A stretch of DNA of 35,252 bases, taken from positions 1 through 35,252 of IMG/VR virus record IMGVR_UViG_3300007512_000112; one strand, 5' to 3'. The notes below the pieces were generated by a model. It searched no databases and was not told the origin of the DNA. It saw only the letters and a list, made by a program, of their open reading frames with translations. Position numbers and translations under genes: made by a program. This document shows positions 25,617 to 33,516 of the stretch, piece by piece; position 1 is the stretch's first letter, and each line of letters starts with the position of its first letter. This DNA comes from a virus.

Positions 25617-26675
25617 TTAATTCCTATAGTTAGCGTAAATTTCAGACCGACTTGTTTTCTTATCGTCAATCGACTCTACCTTAAAAGTCCATCCATCAGA
25701 ATTAAGCCCTTCAACAATCGCAATGATTTCTTTAGAAGATAACGAAATGCCTTTCATCCTTGACTGCACTTGTTTTATTGTTGGATTAATTCCCTCTGCA
25801 TGACGATTTTCAATGTAATTCCGAATTGATAATTCATTTGCAGACAATTCATCATCCCATGATTCATCTTCATCATCGTCATAATACTCTTCATCCCAAT
25901 CAGAATCATAATCTTCATCCTCATCAAAATAGACAGGCTTATCCCATTCCTTGCGACCATCAGTAATTTCATTAATCACTTCGTATTTACATACTCGCAA
26001 CTTTTGATATGAAGAACAACTAGGAACACTTACTGCATCCTTGGGATCAAAACGGACAACCATGAGCTTGCCATCTCCACCAGCCCAACCATCTGCATAA
26101 TCAAATGATCCAACGTGAAACCCATAAGAGCATCCGTTATTAGGATCATCATCGACACTCCTACGCTTCATTTCAAGCGTTTCTCCAACGCTATTATCAA
26201 ACTTTCCAGAATACTTGTCCTTATAATCATCACTAACACCCTTGTATCCAATAACATATCCATCTGGATCAATAGGTAATTCTTTGTAATCAAGAAAGTT
26301 ATAAAGTTGCTCTACTGAATTACGAGAGGGATTATCCAATAGCTTTTCAATAAAATTGAAGATCGGAGAAGGGTCTTTAATGCCTTCACGCATAAGAGAC
26401 AACAACTTATCAATCACAACTCCATTGAGCTTTTCTTGCTCGCCAGAAGAATGATTGTAATAAACATCACCCTCCTTAATCTGGATATTGCCCAAAGAAT
26501 AGTCTTCAACTGCACTCTTTGTGTCTACCAGTTTGATAACTTTATCGTAATTTCCGTCAAGTAAAGACTGACGAACCTGCATGAAGTTCAAATTGTCCCT
26601 GCGAACTGAATGAACTTGACCATCCGCAAAGATGGTGATGGCGTTTTCTCCGAGATTATAAGCTAGTTTAGTCAT
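25617..26675 (-). CDS. rIIB: rIIB-like protein, 352 aa
   Basis: Relative of T4 rIIB, a membrane-associated protein that works with rIIA in lysis control and exclusion. Conserved layout: N-terminal region, then DGYVIGYKGV (138-147), VDDDPNNGCSYGFHVGSFDYA (174-194) and a beta-rich part. Residues 251-277 are an extreme Asp/Glu/Tyr run. The C-terminal segment (PTIKQVQSRMKGIS) is HTH-like. It has one of few strong Shine-Dalgarno sites (AGAGGAG at 26684-26690, 8 nt before the ATG). Directly downstream of rIIA. Confidence 0.9.
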   Translation of the reverse strand: MTKLAYNLGENAITIFADGQVHSVRRDNLNFMQVRQSLLDGNYDKVIKLVDTKSAVEDYSLGNIQIKEGDVYYNHSSGEQEKLNGVVIDKLLSLMREGIKDPSPIFNFIEKLLDNPSRNSVEQLYNFLDYKELPIDPDGYVIGYKGVSDDYKDKYSGKFDNSVGETLEMKRRSVDDDPNNGCSYGFHVGSFDYADGWAGGDGKLMVVRFDPKDAVSVPSCSSYQKLRVCKYEVINEITDGRKEWDKPVYFDEDEDYDSDWDEEYYDDDEDESWDDELSANELSIRNYIENRHAEGINPTIKQVQSRMKGISLSSKEIIAIVEGLNSDGWTFKVESIDDKKTSRSEIYANYRN

Positions 26676-26709
26676 ATTTTTTTCTCCTCTTTAATTTTTA
26701 ACTACCATA

Positions 26710-26738
26710 AGTTTATGATAGATTCTTCTTTTTGTCAA
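26710..26738 (-). promoter_or_regulatory. Promoter for rIIB
   Basis: TTGACA, 17 bp, TAAACT, followed by a leader with a strong Shine-Dalgarno site. Confidence 0.65.
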
Positions 26739-26754
26739 TGTTTTTCTTTAAAAA

Positions 26755-26799
26755 TTTTGAGCAACCAGAGGGAACGTAGTTCCCTCTGGCTACTACTAT
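26755..26799 (-). terminator. Terminator of rIIA
   Basis: CCAGAGGGAAC/GTTCCCTCTGG 11-bp core with further wobble pairs, then CTCAAAATTTTT. It separates rIIA from the rIIB promoter. Confidence 0.75.
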
Positions 26800-26812
26800 G
26801 ATTACACTTGTT

Positions 26813-29068
26813 TTACTGATTAAGATTCCCTTGCTGAAGTCGAGTTAGCTCATCCATTTGTTTTATGTAATTAACCAATTTGGTTGCTGAATCTTTGCCA
26901 AATCTCCAAGAGTACAATTCAACCATTTCAATCATCGGATATAACTTATAAGCCTTTTCTACATCCTCTTTGCTTAATTCAGCAGTATATTGCTTGATAT
27001 TATTAGAGATGAAATCTCCATCGTAAGCAGTATCCATCGCTTTTAAAGCTACAAGCAGAGTCTTAACCCTTTGGAGAGAATGATAATGATATGATCCATC
27101 GTCATGCTTTGGAAGGAAGTTGATAGCTTTTTTAATGATATTAGAATCATCCAATTCTTCAGCTTTCTTTACAAACTCTTGGCAAGACATAAAGTCAATT
27201 GAACTAATATTATTGTACGATAATTCATCAGCATATTCCTGCCACAACTTTGGAGTGATAATCGTATCAACATTTTTCTTCAACCAAGATTTAAAATGCG
27301 TCCAGTTAGAATCGTCCAACTTTTCGGTATCCTTACAACGGACTCCATAAACCTCCACTTCTAATCCGCAAATATCTTTTATGCTTTTAATAAAGGTTGC
27401 TAATTCTCTTGTGTCAAAAGATTCAGCATGACGTTTACCATTAACAATCTTGTATCGCAGGATTGGTACATAAACACCTTGAGTTGGCGCATCATCTGTT
27501 TCAACATCAAGCCAATTGTCTTGGTCATTGTGAGAGGAATCCAAACGCAACTTAAAAACCTTAACGTGTTGGCGAGAACCTGCTGATGATTTTCGAGTGC
27601 CTCCCTTTGAAACGTAACCGCTTGGAGCCTTATCTAGCTTTGAAAAATAATTTATATTATTATCGCTAATGTGTTCAAAGTCTCGTTCATCATAAAACTT
27701 TTTCTTTGTGGTATCATCCTTGAACCAAACCATAAAGATATTCTTTGCATCTGGATTTGCCTTAAATAATGTGCGAGCTTTTAATGCCATACCATGATTT
27801 GATGTACAATCATTATATCCAAGCAAATTATCTGCATGACAATCAATTGTCCTTACTAATCGACTTTTTACTTTATAGCCATCTGTATTATCGGAATCAT
27901 CTTCCTTCCAGTAATTACGGATAGTCATTTCTGGGCTATAATGATCCACCCTAATTTGGTGAATGCGAGCATCAGTAATTTTAATACCATTCCACTTGAA
28001 ACTATTCTGCAATACCTGTTGAATAGAATATGGCAACGAATTAATAATAGACGCATAATTGCACTTCGCTTCATAAAGATCAGAAGCATTACCTAATTTT
28101 TCTTGTGCAATATCTTCTAGATCATCTTTAACTAACTGAATTTTCTTTTTAATTGCCTCTTGAGTACGCTTGGTATATTCCAAGCCTTCACGACTTGGAG
28201 CAATATTTAATTCTCCAATGTCAAATTCAATTTCAAGATTATCTACGGACAATAAATCTTGTAGATTAGAATCCATGTGCTGAATAGAATCACTCTGAAT
28301 AGGATACCCGATATTCCCCATTATAGCAATCGTCTGATTTGACCTACTATAATCATACCTTGCCCGATAACCATTATGGTTGGCAGTACCATCATCATAT
28401 AGAGTCCAAAAGTCACCTTTTAATGAAACAACTTTTTCTTCAAGTTTATCTTCGCCTAGATTGTGAATCTTTGGCTTGATTTTAAAATAACGAAATAAGT
28501 TGAGCGATTCTTTTCTAAAAGTATCAACATCAGTATCAGCTACCGAAATAACAATTTCCATACCATTAGGTTCAGTAGTCGGAGATGAATCCATAAGAAT
28601 TACTTTGCCTTTAGCCGACTCATCAATTTGAGCATTATAAGTATTCTTTGTGCCATTATTGTACGAAATGATACCGAAATTATCTCCATAAGCAAATCCA
28701 GCCTTGCACCCGATACCTAATTGACCAGTAAAAGCATTGGAATTACGTTTCGTTGACTTACAATAACGAGTATAAAGATTGCGAATCTCTTCGTCAGTCA
28801 ATCCAGTACCTAAATCACGAACCTTAAAGGTTGGCTCAAACTTCGTTGGCAATGTAACCTCAATAGGAGTATCGCCAATCCCTACTTCAGCATGGGCATC
28901 TACGGCATTGGTAGAATATTCCCGAATAACTGCGAGAGGTTTATTAGAATAAATTTGATTCCTCAATAAATCAATAACAAAAGAAATGTCCTCTTGGTCG
29001 ATGCCAAATTCGGATTCTTTAAAGTCATGTGAGCGAACCAATGTGTGTGTCTTGTTTGTAGTAATCAT
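26813..29068 (-). CDS. rIIA: rIIA-like protein with GHKL ATPase fold, 751 aa
   Basis: Relative of T4 rIIA. The N-terminal GHKL (Hsp90/gyrase-type) ATP-binding motifs are clear: REYSTNAVDA (49-58, Asn for Mg), VRDLGTGL (83-90) and GQLGIGCKAGFAYG (115-128). The remaining ~600 residues have no motif I can name; the end is helical. Length is close to T4 rIIA. It is upstream of rIIB, as in T4, but here each gene has its own promoter and terminator. Confidence 0.92.
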   Translation of the reverse strand: MITTNKTHTLVRSHDFKESEFGIDQEDISFVIDLLRNQIYSNKPLAVIREYSTNAVDAHAEVGIGDTPIEVTLPTKFEPTFKVRDLGTGLTDEEIRNLYTRYCKSTKRNSNAFTGQLGIGCKAGFAYGDNFGIISYNNGTKNTYNAQIDESAKGKVILMDSSPTTEPNGMEIVISVADTDVDTFRKESLNLFRYFKIKPKIHNLGEDKLEEKVVSLKGDFWTLYDDGTANHNGYRARYDYSRSNQTIAIMGNIGYPIQSDSIQHMDSNLQDLLSVDNLEIEFDIGELNIAPSREGLEYTKRTQEAIKKKIQLVKDDLEDIAQEKLGNASDLYEAKCNYASIINSLPYSIQQVLQNSFKWNGIKITDARIHQIRVDHYSPEMTIRNYWKEDDSDNTDGYKVKSRLVRTIDCHADNLLGYNDCTSNHGMALKARTLFKANPDAKNIFMVWFKDDTTKKKFYDERDFEHISDNNINYFSKLDKAPSGYVSKGGTRKSSAGSRQHVKVFKLRLDSSHNDQDNWLDVETDDAPTQGVYVPILRYKIVNGKRHAESFDTRELATFIKSIKDICGLEVEVYGVRCKDTEKLDDSNWTHFKSWLKKNVDTIITPKLWQEYADELSYNNISSIDFMSCQEFVKKAEELDDSNIIKKAINFLPKHDDGSYHYHSLQRVKTLLVALKAMDTAYDGDFISNNIKQYTAELSKEDVEKAYKLYPMIEMVELYSWRFGKDSATKLVNYIKQMDELTRLQQGNLNQ

Positions 29069-29108
29069 AATCAGTAATTAGTGTAGGTTTTTCTTAATCT
29101 TGTAAACC

Positions 29109-29136
29109 AGTCTGACAGGTTTTGGCGCAATGTCAA
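29109..29136 (-). promoter_or_regulatory. Sigma70-type promoter of rIIA
   Basis: TTGACA, 13 bp, TGTCA; -10 CAGACT; leader of about 40 nt. Confidence 0.75.
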
Positions 29137-29145
29137 ATCTTTTTT

Positions 29146-29556
29146 TTAAAAAACGTCAGAAACTTGATGGTGCAAAGCCTGACAACTTGTTGAGCCTGTC
29201 CTTTTTAGCCTGTCAAGTGCAGGTTTGCTCAAACTATCCTCGTAGGCAGTTGTCGGGTCAATAAAGTTAGCTTCAATAGTTTTTTTATTTGGCTGATACT
29301 TGTCCTCCATCTGTAAATAATTGTAAAGTTGTTTTCCTTCTTTTTTCTTTTCGACTAGGATTCGTTGCTCCAAGCAAAATTGTATTAAATTAAGTATGTC
29401 CTCCTCTTTTATTTTAACTCTTCCAGATTGGATGACGTTTCCATCAGCCCCATTTGTTCCACCTTCAATAATATATTCTTCAAGAGTATAGGTTTTATTA
29501 TAGTAATCAGTCTGATTTTGTTTTACTCTATATCTTGTAGTTTTAGTTAAGCTCAT
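29146..29556 (-). CDS. Hypothetical protein, 136 aa
   Basis: Not recognised. A basic beta-rich N-terminus (TRYRVKQNQTDYYNKTYTLEEY), a Lys/Glu-rich middle (EEDILNLIQFCLEQRILVEKKKE) and a polar C-terminus. The middle resembles a winged-helix layout. Its first base overlaps the stop of the preceding gene. Confidence 0.65.
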   Translation of the reverse strand: MSLTKTTRYRVKQNQTDYYNKTYTLEEYIIEGGTNGADGNVIQSGRVKIKEEDILNLIQFCLEQRILVEKKKEGKQLYNYLQMEDKYQPNKKTIEANFIDPTTAYEDSLSKPALDRLKRTGSTSCQALHHQVSDVF

Positions 29557-29990
29557 TAGACTTCCTCGTATATTTCGCTAGGTTTAATATAGCCTTTCTT
29601 AATCATTTCACTAAAATAGTCGAATACTCTTTCGTATCTTAATGAATGAAGATTTTTAATTGATTGAAGTGTTTCTTTTATTTCGCTAGGTCTAGGCGAG
29701 TGCCTGTCAATTTTATCTATTAAAGCCTCAATGTCGCTTTCAACGTCTGCGCTAATAGTAATTAATTCTTCCAGTTCAAAATAGTCTGTTCCATGTTCTG
29801 ATGAACTGCCATCCCATAAAACACCTCCTTTGATGCCGTTTAATTTAGCCACACAAATTTTAGCGTCTTGTAAGTTATTAAATGTTGGACAGATGATTTC
29901 ATCTGTATCGTCCTTGATGGAGTGAGTGTCTATTACTTGGTAATACTCCTTGCCGAAAGCATCTACCTCGTTTGAAATTTTATAACGCAT
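29556..29990 (-). CDS. Hypothetical protein, 144 aa
   Basis: Not recognised. Strand-rich N-terminal half with a DAKICVAKLN helix (the pattern of small phage proteins with a strand pair and an A..c...N helix) and a helical C-terminal half with Asp/Glu/Ser. A 20-bp copy of the start of its coding sequence is repeated at about 30101-30120. Confidence 0.65.
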   Translation of the reverse strand: MRYKISNEVDAFGKEYYQVIDTHSIKDDTDEIICPTFNNLQDAKICVAKLNGIKGGVLWDGSSSEHGTDYFELEELITISADVESDIEALIDKIDRHSPRPSEIKETLQSIKNLHSLRYERVFDYFSEMIKKGYIKPSEIYEEV

Positions 29991-30119
29991 TTGAATTGTT
30001 AAGTTTTATTTAATAGTTGAAAGTCTTTCCGCTTTTATGTGATTACGGAAAAGGTGATGAAAAGTAACCAGTCTCTTATAACACCAATCGACCGCCACAA
30101 TACCTCGTTTGAAATTTTA

Positions 30120-30221
30120 TTAATTTAAATAGTTTAGAATCAAGTCGTACTTGTATTCTGCGACTGCGCCTATTACGGCAAATGTTAAAGCCAAGATTGA
30201 AGCTATTAGTATTTCTTTCAT
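30120..30221 (-). CDS. Tiny membrane peptide, 33 aa
   Basis: Read directly from the sequence. A single transmembrane helix (ILIASILALTFAVIGAVA) followed by a polar tail. It is the first ORF after the TTGACA/TGTCA promoter at 30232, whose -10 ends 10 nt before the ATG. This is the best supported member of the tiny membrane set. Confidence 0.65.
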   Translation of the reverse strand: MKEILIASILALTFAVIGAVAEYKYDLILNYLN

Positions 30222-30231
30222 TGTGAATATA

Positions 30232-30259
30232 AGTCTGACAGGTTTTTGGAGAATGTCAA
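30232..30259 (-). promoter_or_regulatory. Sigma70-type promoter
   Basis: TTGACA, 13 bp, TGTCA; -10 CAGACT; 10 nt to the ATG at 30221. Confidence 0.75.
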
Positions 30260-30272
30260 ATGTTTTTTAAAT

Positions 30273-30572
30273 TTAATTCTGGCATCCACTCAACGCCCAA
30301 TCACAAAAAGATTCTGCTCTGACGTTACCCCTATTGGGTACGATGCCGACACATAGCCCCTCATCCGAATCCCAATCGTACTCATGCCCTCTCTTCTTAA
30401 ATATTTCCGTAGCTAATTCAAAGCAATTTTTCCTTAAACCAACCTCGTCTATGAAAGTCTTTTCTATTTTAAGTAAATTAAGGTAATCCCTTTTTTTGGA
30501 AAACCCATGATACTTCCTATCATCTTCCTTGTAAGAGTATAAGACTGCTTTGTATGTGAATTTTTTATTCAT
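30273..30572 (-). CDS. Hypothetical protein, layout like 20870-21103, 99 aa
   Basis: Not recognised. It shares the layout TYKAVLYSY, then a charged segment and LRKNCFELATEIFKKRG with the 20870-21103 product, suggesting distant paralogues. The ATG is 7 nt after the -10 element. Confidence 0.65.
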   Translation of the reverse strand: MNKKFTYKAVLYSYKEDDRKYHGFSKKRDYLNLLKIEKTFIDEVGLRKNCFELATEIFKKRGHEYDWDSDEGLCVGIVPNRGNVRAESFCDWALSGCQN

Positions 30573-30579
30573 GTAATTA

Positions 30580-30607
30580 AGCCTGACAGATTTCTGGGGA
30601 ATGTCAA
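30580..30607 (-). promoter_or_regulatory. Sigma70-type promoter, leaderless class
   Basis: TTGACA, 13 bp, TGTCA; -10 CAGGCT; 7 nt to the ATG at 30572. Confidence 0.7.
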
Positions 30608-31005
30608 ATGTTTTCTAAAAATTCTTTAACTGAACTGGATATTTTAAAAAGCGAATAAAATTCTGACTCGCTGATTTCTCCACCGCTTCCCCAACTAAAG
30701 GTATATTCCTTTGTGTCTTTATCAAAGTAAATATTTGTTACAGACTTGGGTCGATAAGTCCATGTATGTCCATTTGGTCGCCATTGATTCGCTGGATAAT
30801 GTTTAGTCTTGCTTTTGCCCCAAAAAGTTATTGAAGCATTTTTTCTTTGCGATTTAATCTGCGACATTTTAATCACAAATGTTTTGTCGGGATAAGTATC
30901 AGTCTTGCGACTTGTCTTTATCTTTTTTAAATCCATGCTTTTTATAATGGAATTGTTTACCCAGAGAACCTCCTCTGGAATATTTGGCTGATTGTAATTA
31001 TTCAT
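30604..31005 (-). CDS. Hypothetical basic protein, 133 aa
   Basis: Not recognised. Lys/Arg/Trp-rich central region (SQRKNASITFWGKSKTKHYPANQWRP) suggests nucleic-acid or polysaccharide binding. It overlaps the 89-aa gene by eight bases. Confidence 0.65.
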   Translation of the reverse strand: MNNYNQPNIPEEVLWVNNSIIKSMDLKKIKTSRKTDTYPDKTFVIKMSQIKSQRKNASITFWGKSKTKHYPANQWRPNGHTWTYRPKSVTNIYFDKDTKEYTFSWGSGGEISESEFYSLFKISSSVKEFLENI

Positions 31006-31267
31006 TATTTGATATTGAATCTAATAGTTTTCTGTATGCGTTTGTTGTGTCATAAATCTTTTGCGCTTTCCGCTCGTCTTTATTGTCTAGGCTTAAATAA
31101 GCCTCCCCATGCTCAATCACTTTACGAATAGTATATTTATACGAATTAATAAGCTCTCTTACCTTTTCTGGATGATATTCAGTCTCATGGTTTGCAAGCT
31201 CTGTTTTGATTTTTGCTAATTCTGTAATATAAAATTTAACTGATTCGTAATATGTATCTGCATCCAT
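30998..31267 (-). CDS. Hypothetical helical protein, 89 aa
   Basis: Not recognised. Predicted entirely helical (YITELAKIKTELANHETEY; VRELINSYKYTIRKVIEHG), like a helical bundle or coiled coil. Confidence 0.65.
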   Translation of the reverse strand: MDADTYYESVKFYITELAKIKTELANHETEYHPEKVRELINSYKYTIRKVIEHGEAYLSLDNKDERKAQKIYDTTNAYRKLLDSISNNE

Positions 31268-31286
31268 GCAGGAGATTACACTTTGA

Positions 31287-31586
31287 TTACATAGTATATT
31301 CTAATGTATCTTCGATAGAATTAATAAAGATGGGAGTGCTTTCTCCCATATAGGCTCCTGCTACGTTATAATCATAAAACTCTACCGCATCTTCATAGCT
31401 CATGCCATCCCTTTCTTGGAAAATTTTTATAACTTGCCCTACGTCATAAACTAGCCGTATATTTCTATTGTGTCCATTCCAAGAATCAGTCCAGCCAATA
31501 CACGCCTCGTCTAATCCAGTTGCTCGCAGAATCTTCTCATCATAATTCCTATCGGCAAAGTCATCTATAATTGTTTCTTTATTCAT
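31287..31586 (-). CDS. Conserved phage protein (GAYxGExTPIF), 99 aa
   Basis: The C-terminal pattern GMSYEDAVEFYDYNVAGAYMGESTPIF matches a small protein that occurs in many phages (D.....eA.E...yN..gay.Ge.TPif); its function is unknown. It follows the 58-aa gene by one base and is followed by the 89-aa gene. Confidence 0.75.
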   Translation of the reverse strand: MNKETIIDDFADRNYDEKILRATGLDEACIGWTDSWNGHNRNIRLVYDVGQVIKIFQERDGMSYEDAVEFYDYNVAGAYMGESTPIFINSIEDTLEYTM

Positions 31587-31587
31587 T

Positions 31588-31764
31588 TTAAAAAGGAGTG
31601 TCTGCTTGTGTCTTTATTCTTAATTCATATTCTTCCATGAATATTTTATTAATAGTTTCGTGAACTTCTTTCTCTATTTCTTCTGCTAAATATTCTCTAG
31701 CATATTTGCTTGCCATATTAATGTCTTGATTGGCTTCAAGAATTACTTTTATAATATCTTTCAT
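31588..31764 (-). CDS. Hypothetical acidic helical protein, 58 aa
   Basis: Read directly from the sequence. One long amphipathic helical region (YAREYLAEEIEKEVHETINKIF). It overlaps the stop of the 75-aa gene by four bases (ATGA) and leads directly into the 99-aa gene. Confidence 0.65.
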   Translation of the reverse strand: MKDIIKVILEANQDINMASKYAREYLAEEIEKEVHETINKIFMEEYELRIKTQADTPF

Positions 31765-31988
31765 TTTTTTTCTACCGCTTCCAAGATTATTTTGATATGC
31801 TTGCCGTCACTTTCTCTTTCTATTTTTAATGTAATAGACTTGTTGATGCTTAAAGCCCTCCTTACTATCCAGTCTAGGTCAGACTCATGCAAGCCTCCTA
31901 GAACTCTAATGCGAGGTAATGCACTTCCTAGAGCATCCCAGATTCTCTGGCGAGCTTGAGCTTTTCTTTTGGAATCTTCTCTTGACAT
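31761..31988 (-). CDS. Hypothetical basic protein, 75 aa
   Basis: Not recognised. A basic helical N-terminus (SREDSKRKAQARQRIWDALG) and a strand-rich C-terminus (SITLKIERESDGKHIKIIL). The start at 31988 is preferred to a longer in-frame reading that would run into the upstream gene. Confidence 0.6.
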   Translation of the reverse strand: MSREDSKRKAQARQRIWDALGSALPRIRVLGGLHESDLDWIVRRALSINKSITLKIERESDGKHIKIILEAVEKK

Positions 31989-31989
31989 T

Positions 31990-32736
31990 TTAATTCTCCA
32001 AGCAGTATGACCAGTAACGACTATTGCGCTTGCCTTGAACCTTATTCCAATACAATTCTCGTACAACTCCATAGCCTAGACCATGTTCATCACATTTGTC
32101 AATCCATTTCTGCTCCATCTCTTCATACTTGACGAGAGAAGGACTTTCCTTCTTGTCCCAACCAAGAAAACGCAAGAGGTGAACATCTAGACAACATACG
32201 GATGCCTCAACTGGAAAGCTCAAATTAAGAACAAAAGAAGTCTTTGCTAATCCAATTCCATAAGTATCTTTAGCAAGTCTATTCCGACATTCCTGCCAAG
32301 TTTCATTGTTTTTCTTATAAAACTGCTTTGGGTTTGCCCGAAACTTACGAGTGAAATCCCAAAGTGCTTTATAGCGCATACTGGTCAAGCCCAACGAGCT
32401 ATCTTGAATCATCTCCAGCAAACGCTCCTTTGAAAGAGTCCAAGAAAGGTCTTGAGTTAAAATATTATATCCCTTGACGTTATTCTCCCAAGTCGTATGA
32501 ATGCTACAAAAAGCAAACACCCAACGCTTAAAATAATCTACATCATTTTTTACTTTAATGCCTTCCCAATAATCTGTACCTTCCTTAACCTTGCCGTAGG
32601 TCAAGTCATTGATAAAAGAGTCAAGGGTCAGTTCCTTCTTTTTGCGAACAGGTCGAAACTCCTCAAAAGGAACAACAAGTTGCTCCTGCAATTTCGGGTC
32701 AACGAACAGCGAATCCATAATTTTTGCGTAATTCAT
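31990..32736 (-). CDS. HhH-GPD glycosylase-like protein, 248 aa
   Basis: Carries the same signature as the 16561 product: TYGIGLAKTSFVL (158-170) with K165, then CLDVHLLRFLGW (182-193) with D184, matching the Lys and Asp of HhH-GPD DNA glycosylases. The N-terminal 150 residues are helical, as expected for this fold. The two proteins are only distantly similar, so they may act on different bases. The start at 32736 has its ATG 7 nt after the -10; an in-frame ATG at 32745 overlaps the promoter. Confidence 0.65.
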   Translation of the reverse strand: MNYAKIMDSLFVDPKLQEQLVVPFEEFRPVRKKKELTLDSFINDLTYGKVKEGTDYWEGIKVKNDVDYFKRWVFAFCSIHTTWENNVKGYNILTQDLSWTLSKERLLEMIQDSSLGLTSMRYKALWDFTRKFRANPKQFYKKNNETWQECRNRLAKDTYGIGLAKTSFVLNLSFPVEASVCCLDVHLLRFLGWDKKESPSLVKYEEMEQKWIDKCDEHGLGYGVVRELYWNKVQGKRNSRYWSYCLEN

Positions 32737-32743
32737 GCCAACC

Positions 32744-32771
32744 ATTCAAGTGATTTCTGGCGAAAGGTCAA
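32744..32771 (-). promoter_or_regulatory. Sigma70-type promoter, leaderless class
   Basis: TTGACC, 16 bp, TTGAAT, then 7 nt to the ATG at 32736. Confidence 0.65.
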
Positions 32772-32790
32772 GAAAAAAAAGAAAAAAAGT

Positions 32791-32815
32791 CTCCAGACCG
32801 CTGATAGAGCCAACT
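32791..32815 (-). repeat. GCTCTAT element, isolated copy
   Basis: Reads TTGGCTCTATCAGCGGTCTGG in two parts matching the first half of the elements at 6490, 7660 and 10360, then runs into a T-rich tract and the promoter at 32744. There is no 29-nt hairpin beside it. Confidence 0.5.
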
Positions 32816-32997
32816 CACTCCTCCTCTAAATGTCGCAACCATTCGGGGATAGTATGCTCTTCAAGGTATTTTCGGTCAATTGTGGTGGAAAAATGGAGCT
32901 TGCCATCAACGTAAACGTCCCAACATTCTTTATTGTACGAGGATTTATCTGCGGTATTCCCGCATCTTGGATAGGAAGGTTTTATTTCTATTTTCAT
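32815..32997 (-). CDS. Hypothetical protein, 60 aa
   Basis: Not recognised. Charged small protein with a strand-rich middle (WDVYVDGKLHFSTTIDRKYLEE). It overlaps the 57-aa gene start region by four bases. Confidence 0.6.
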   Translation of the reverse strand: MKIEIKPSYPRCGNTADKSSYNKECWDVYVDGKLHFSTTIDRKYLEEHTIPEWLRHLEEE

Positions 32998-33167
32998 TCT
33001 ACAAAACTTTTTAGTATTTTAAGTTCGTTGAGTCCATTATCTTTAATGAACAGATTAATAAATTCAATTACTTGTGCTGGATGAAATTTTGCTACCTCTT
33101 CTCCAACTTCGATATATTTGCCATCTTTCCATGCTTCAATTAATTTTATGTAATTATAATTGCTCAT
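32994..33167 (-). CDS. Hypothetical acidic protein, 57 aa
   Basis: Read directly from the sequence. A helical acidic protein (YIKLIEAWKDGKYIEVGEEVAKF, then VIEFINLFIKDNG). Its stop overlaps the start of the 60-aa gene (ATGA), and it starts at the end of the Trp-rich gene. Confidence 0.65.
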   Translation of the reverse strand: MSNYNYIKLIEAWKDGKYIEVGEEVAKFHPAQVIEFINLFIKDNGLNELKILKSFVE

Positions 33168-33511
33168 CTTACAAAATCAAAAGTTGTCGTAAGTCTTACC
33201 TCCCATTGAAACCAATTTTCCGTAAAACTATCCCATGCCGTAGGATATATTTGGGGATGAGTCCAAACCCAACTATCAATCATTTCCCAATAAAACCAAA
33301 TACCATTATTTGGGTCGAGAGAAGGATAAATCCACCCTTGCTTGTTGTGGTAAATCCATCCGCTCTCTGTCTCATAATACGCCCCAAGCCAATCTAAATA
33401 CTTCCAGTTCGATTCAGTATTCTGCAATACGCTTGAAAGGTTGAGTGCATTTACATCCCATGTTCCACAAGCAATAAATGGCAAAAGTAATAACAATAGA
33501 ATTTTTTTCAT
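33164..33511 (-). CDS. Secreted Trp-rich lipoprotein-like protein, 115 aa
   Basis: Paralogue of 13440-13784. It has a signal peptide (MKKILLLLLLPFIACG), with Cys 15 in a lipobox-like context, and the same ordered motifs: WLGAYYETESGWIYH, GWIYPSLDP, IWFYWEMIDSWVWT and YPTAW. I know this pattern mainly from Verrucomicrobiota exported proteins. The Cys makes it a candidate lipoprotein, while the other copy lost it. tRNA-Arg lies just upstream. Confidence 0.75.
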   Translation of the reverse strand: MKKILLLLLLPFIACGTWDVNALNLSSVLQNTESNWKYLDWLGAYYETESGWIYHNKQGWIYPSLDPNNGIWFYWEMIDSWVWTHPQIYPTAWDSFTENWFQWEVRLTTTFDFVR

Positions 33512-33516
33512 AAAAC

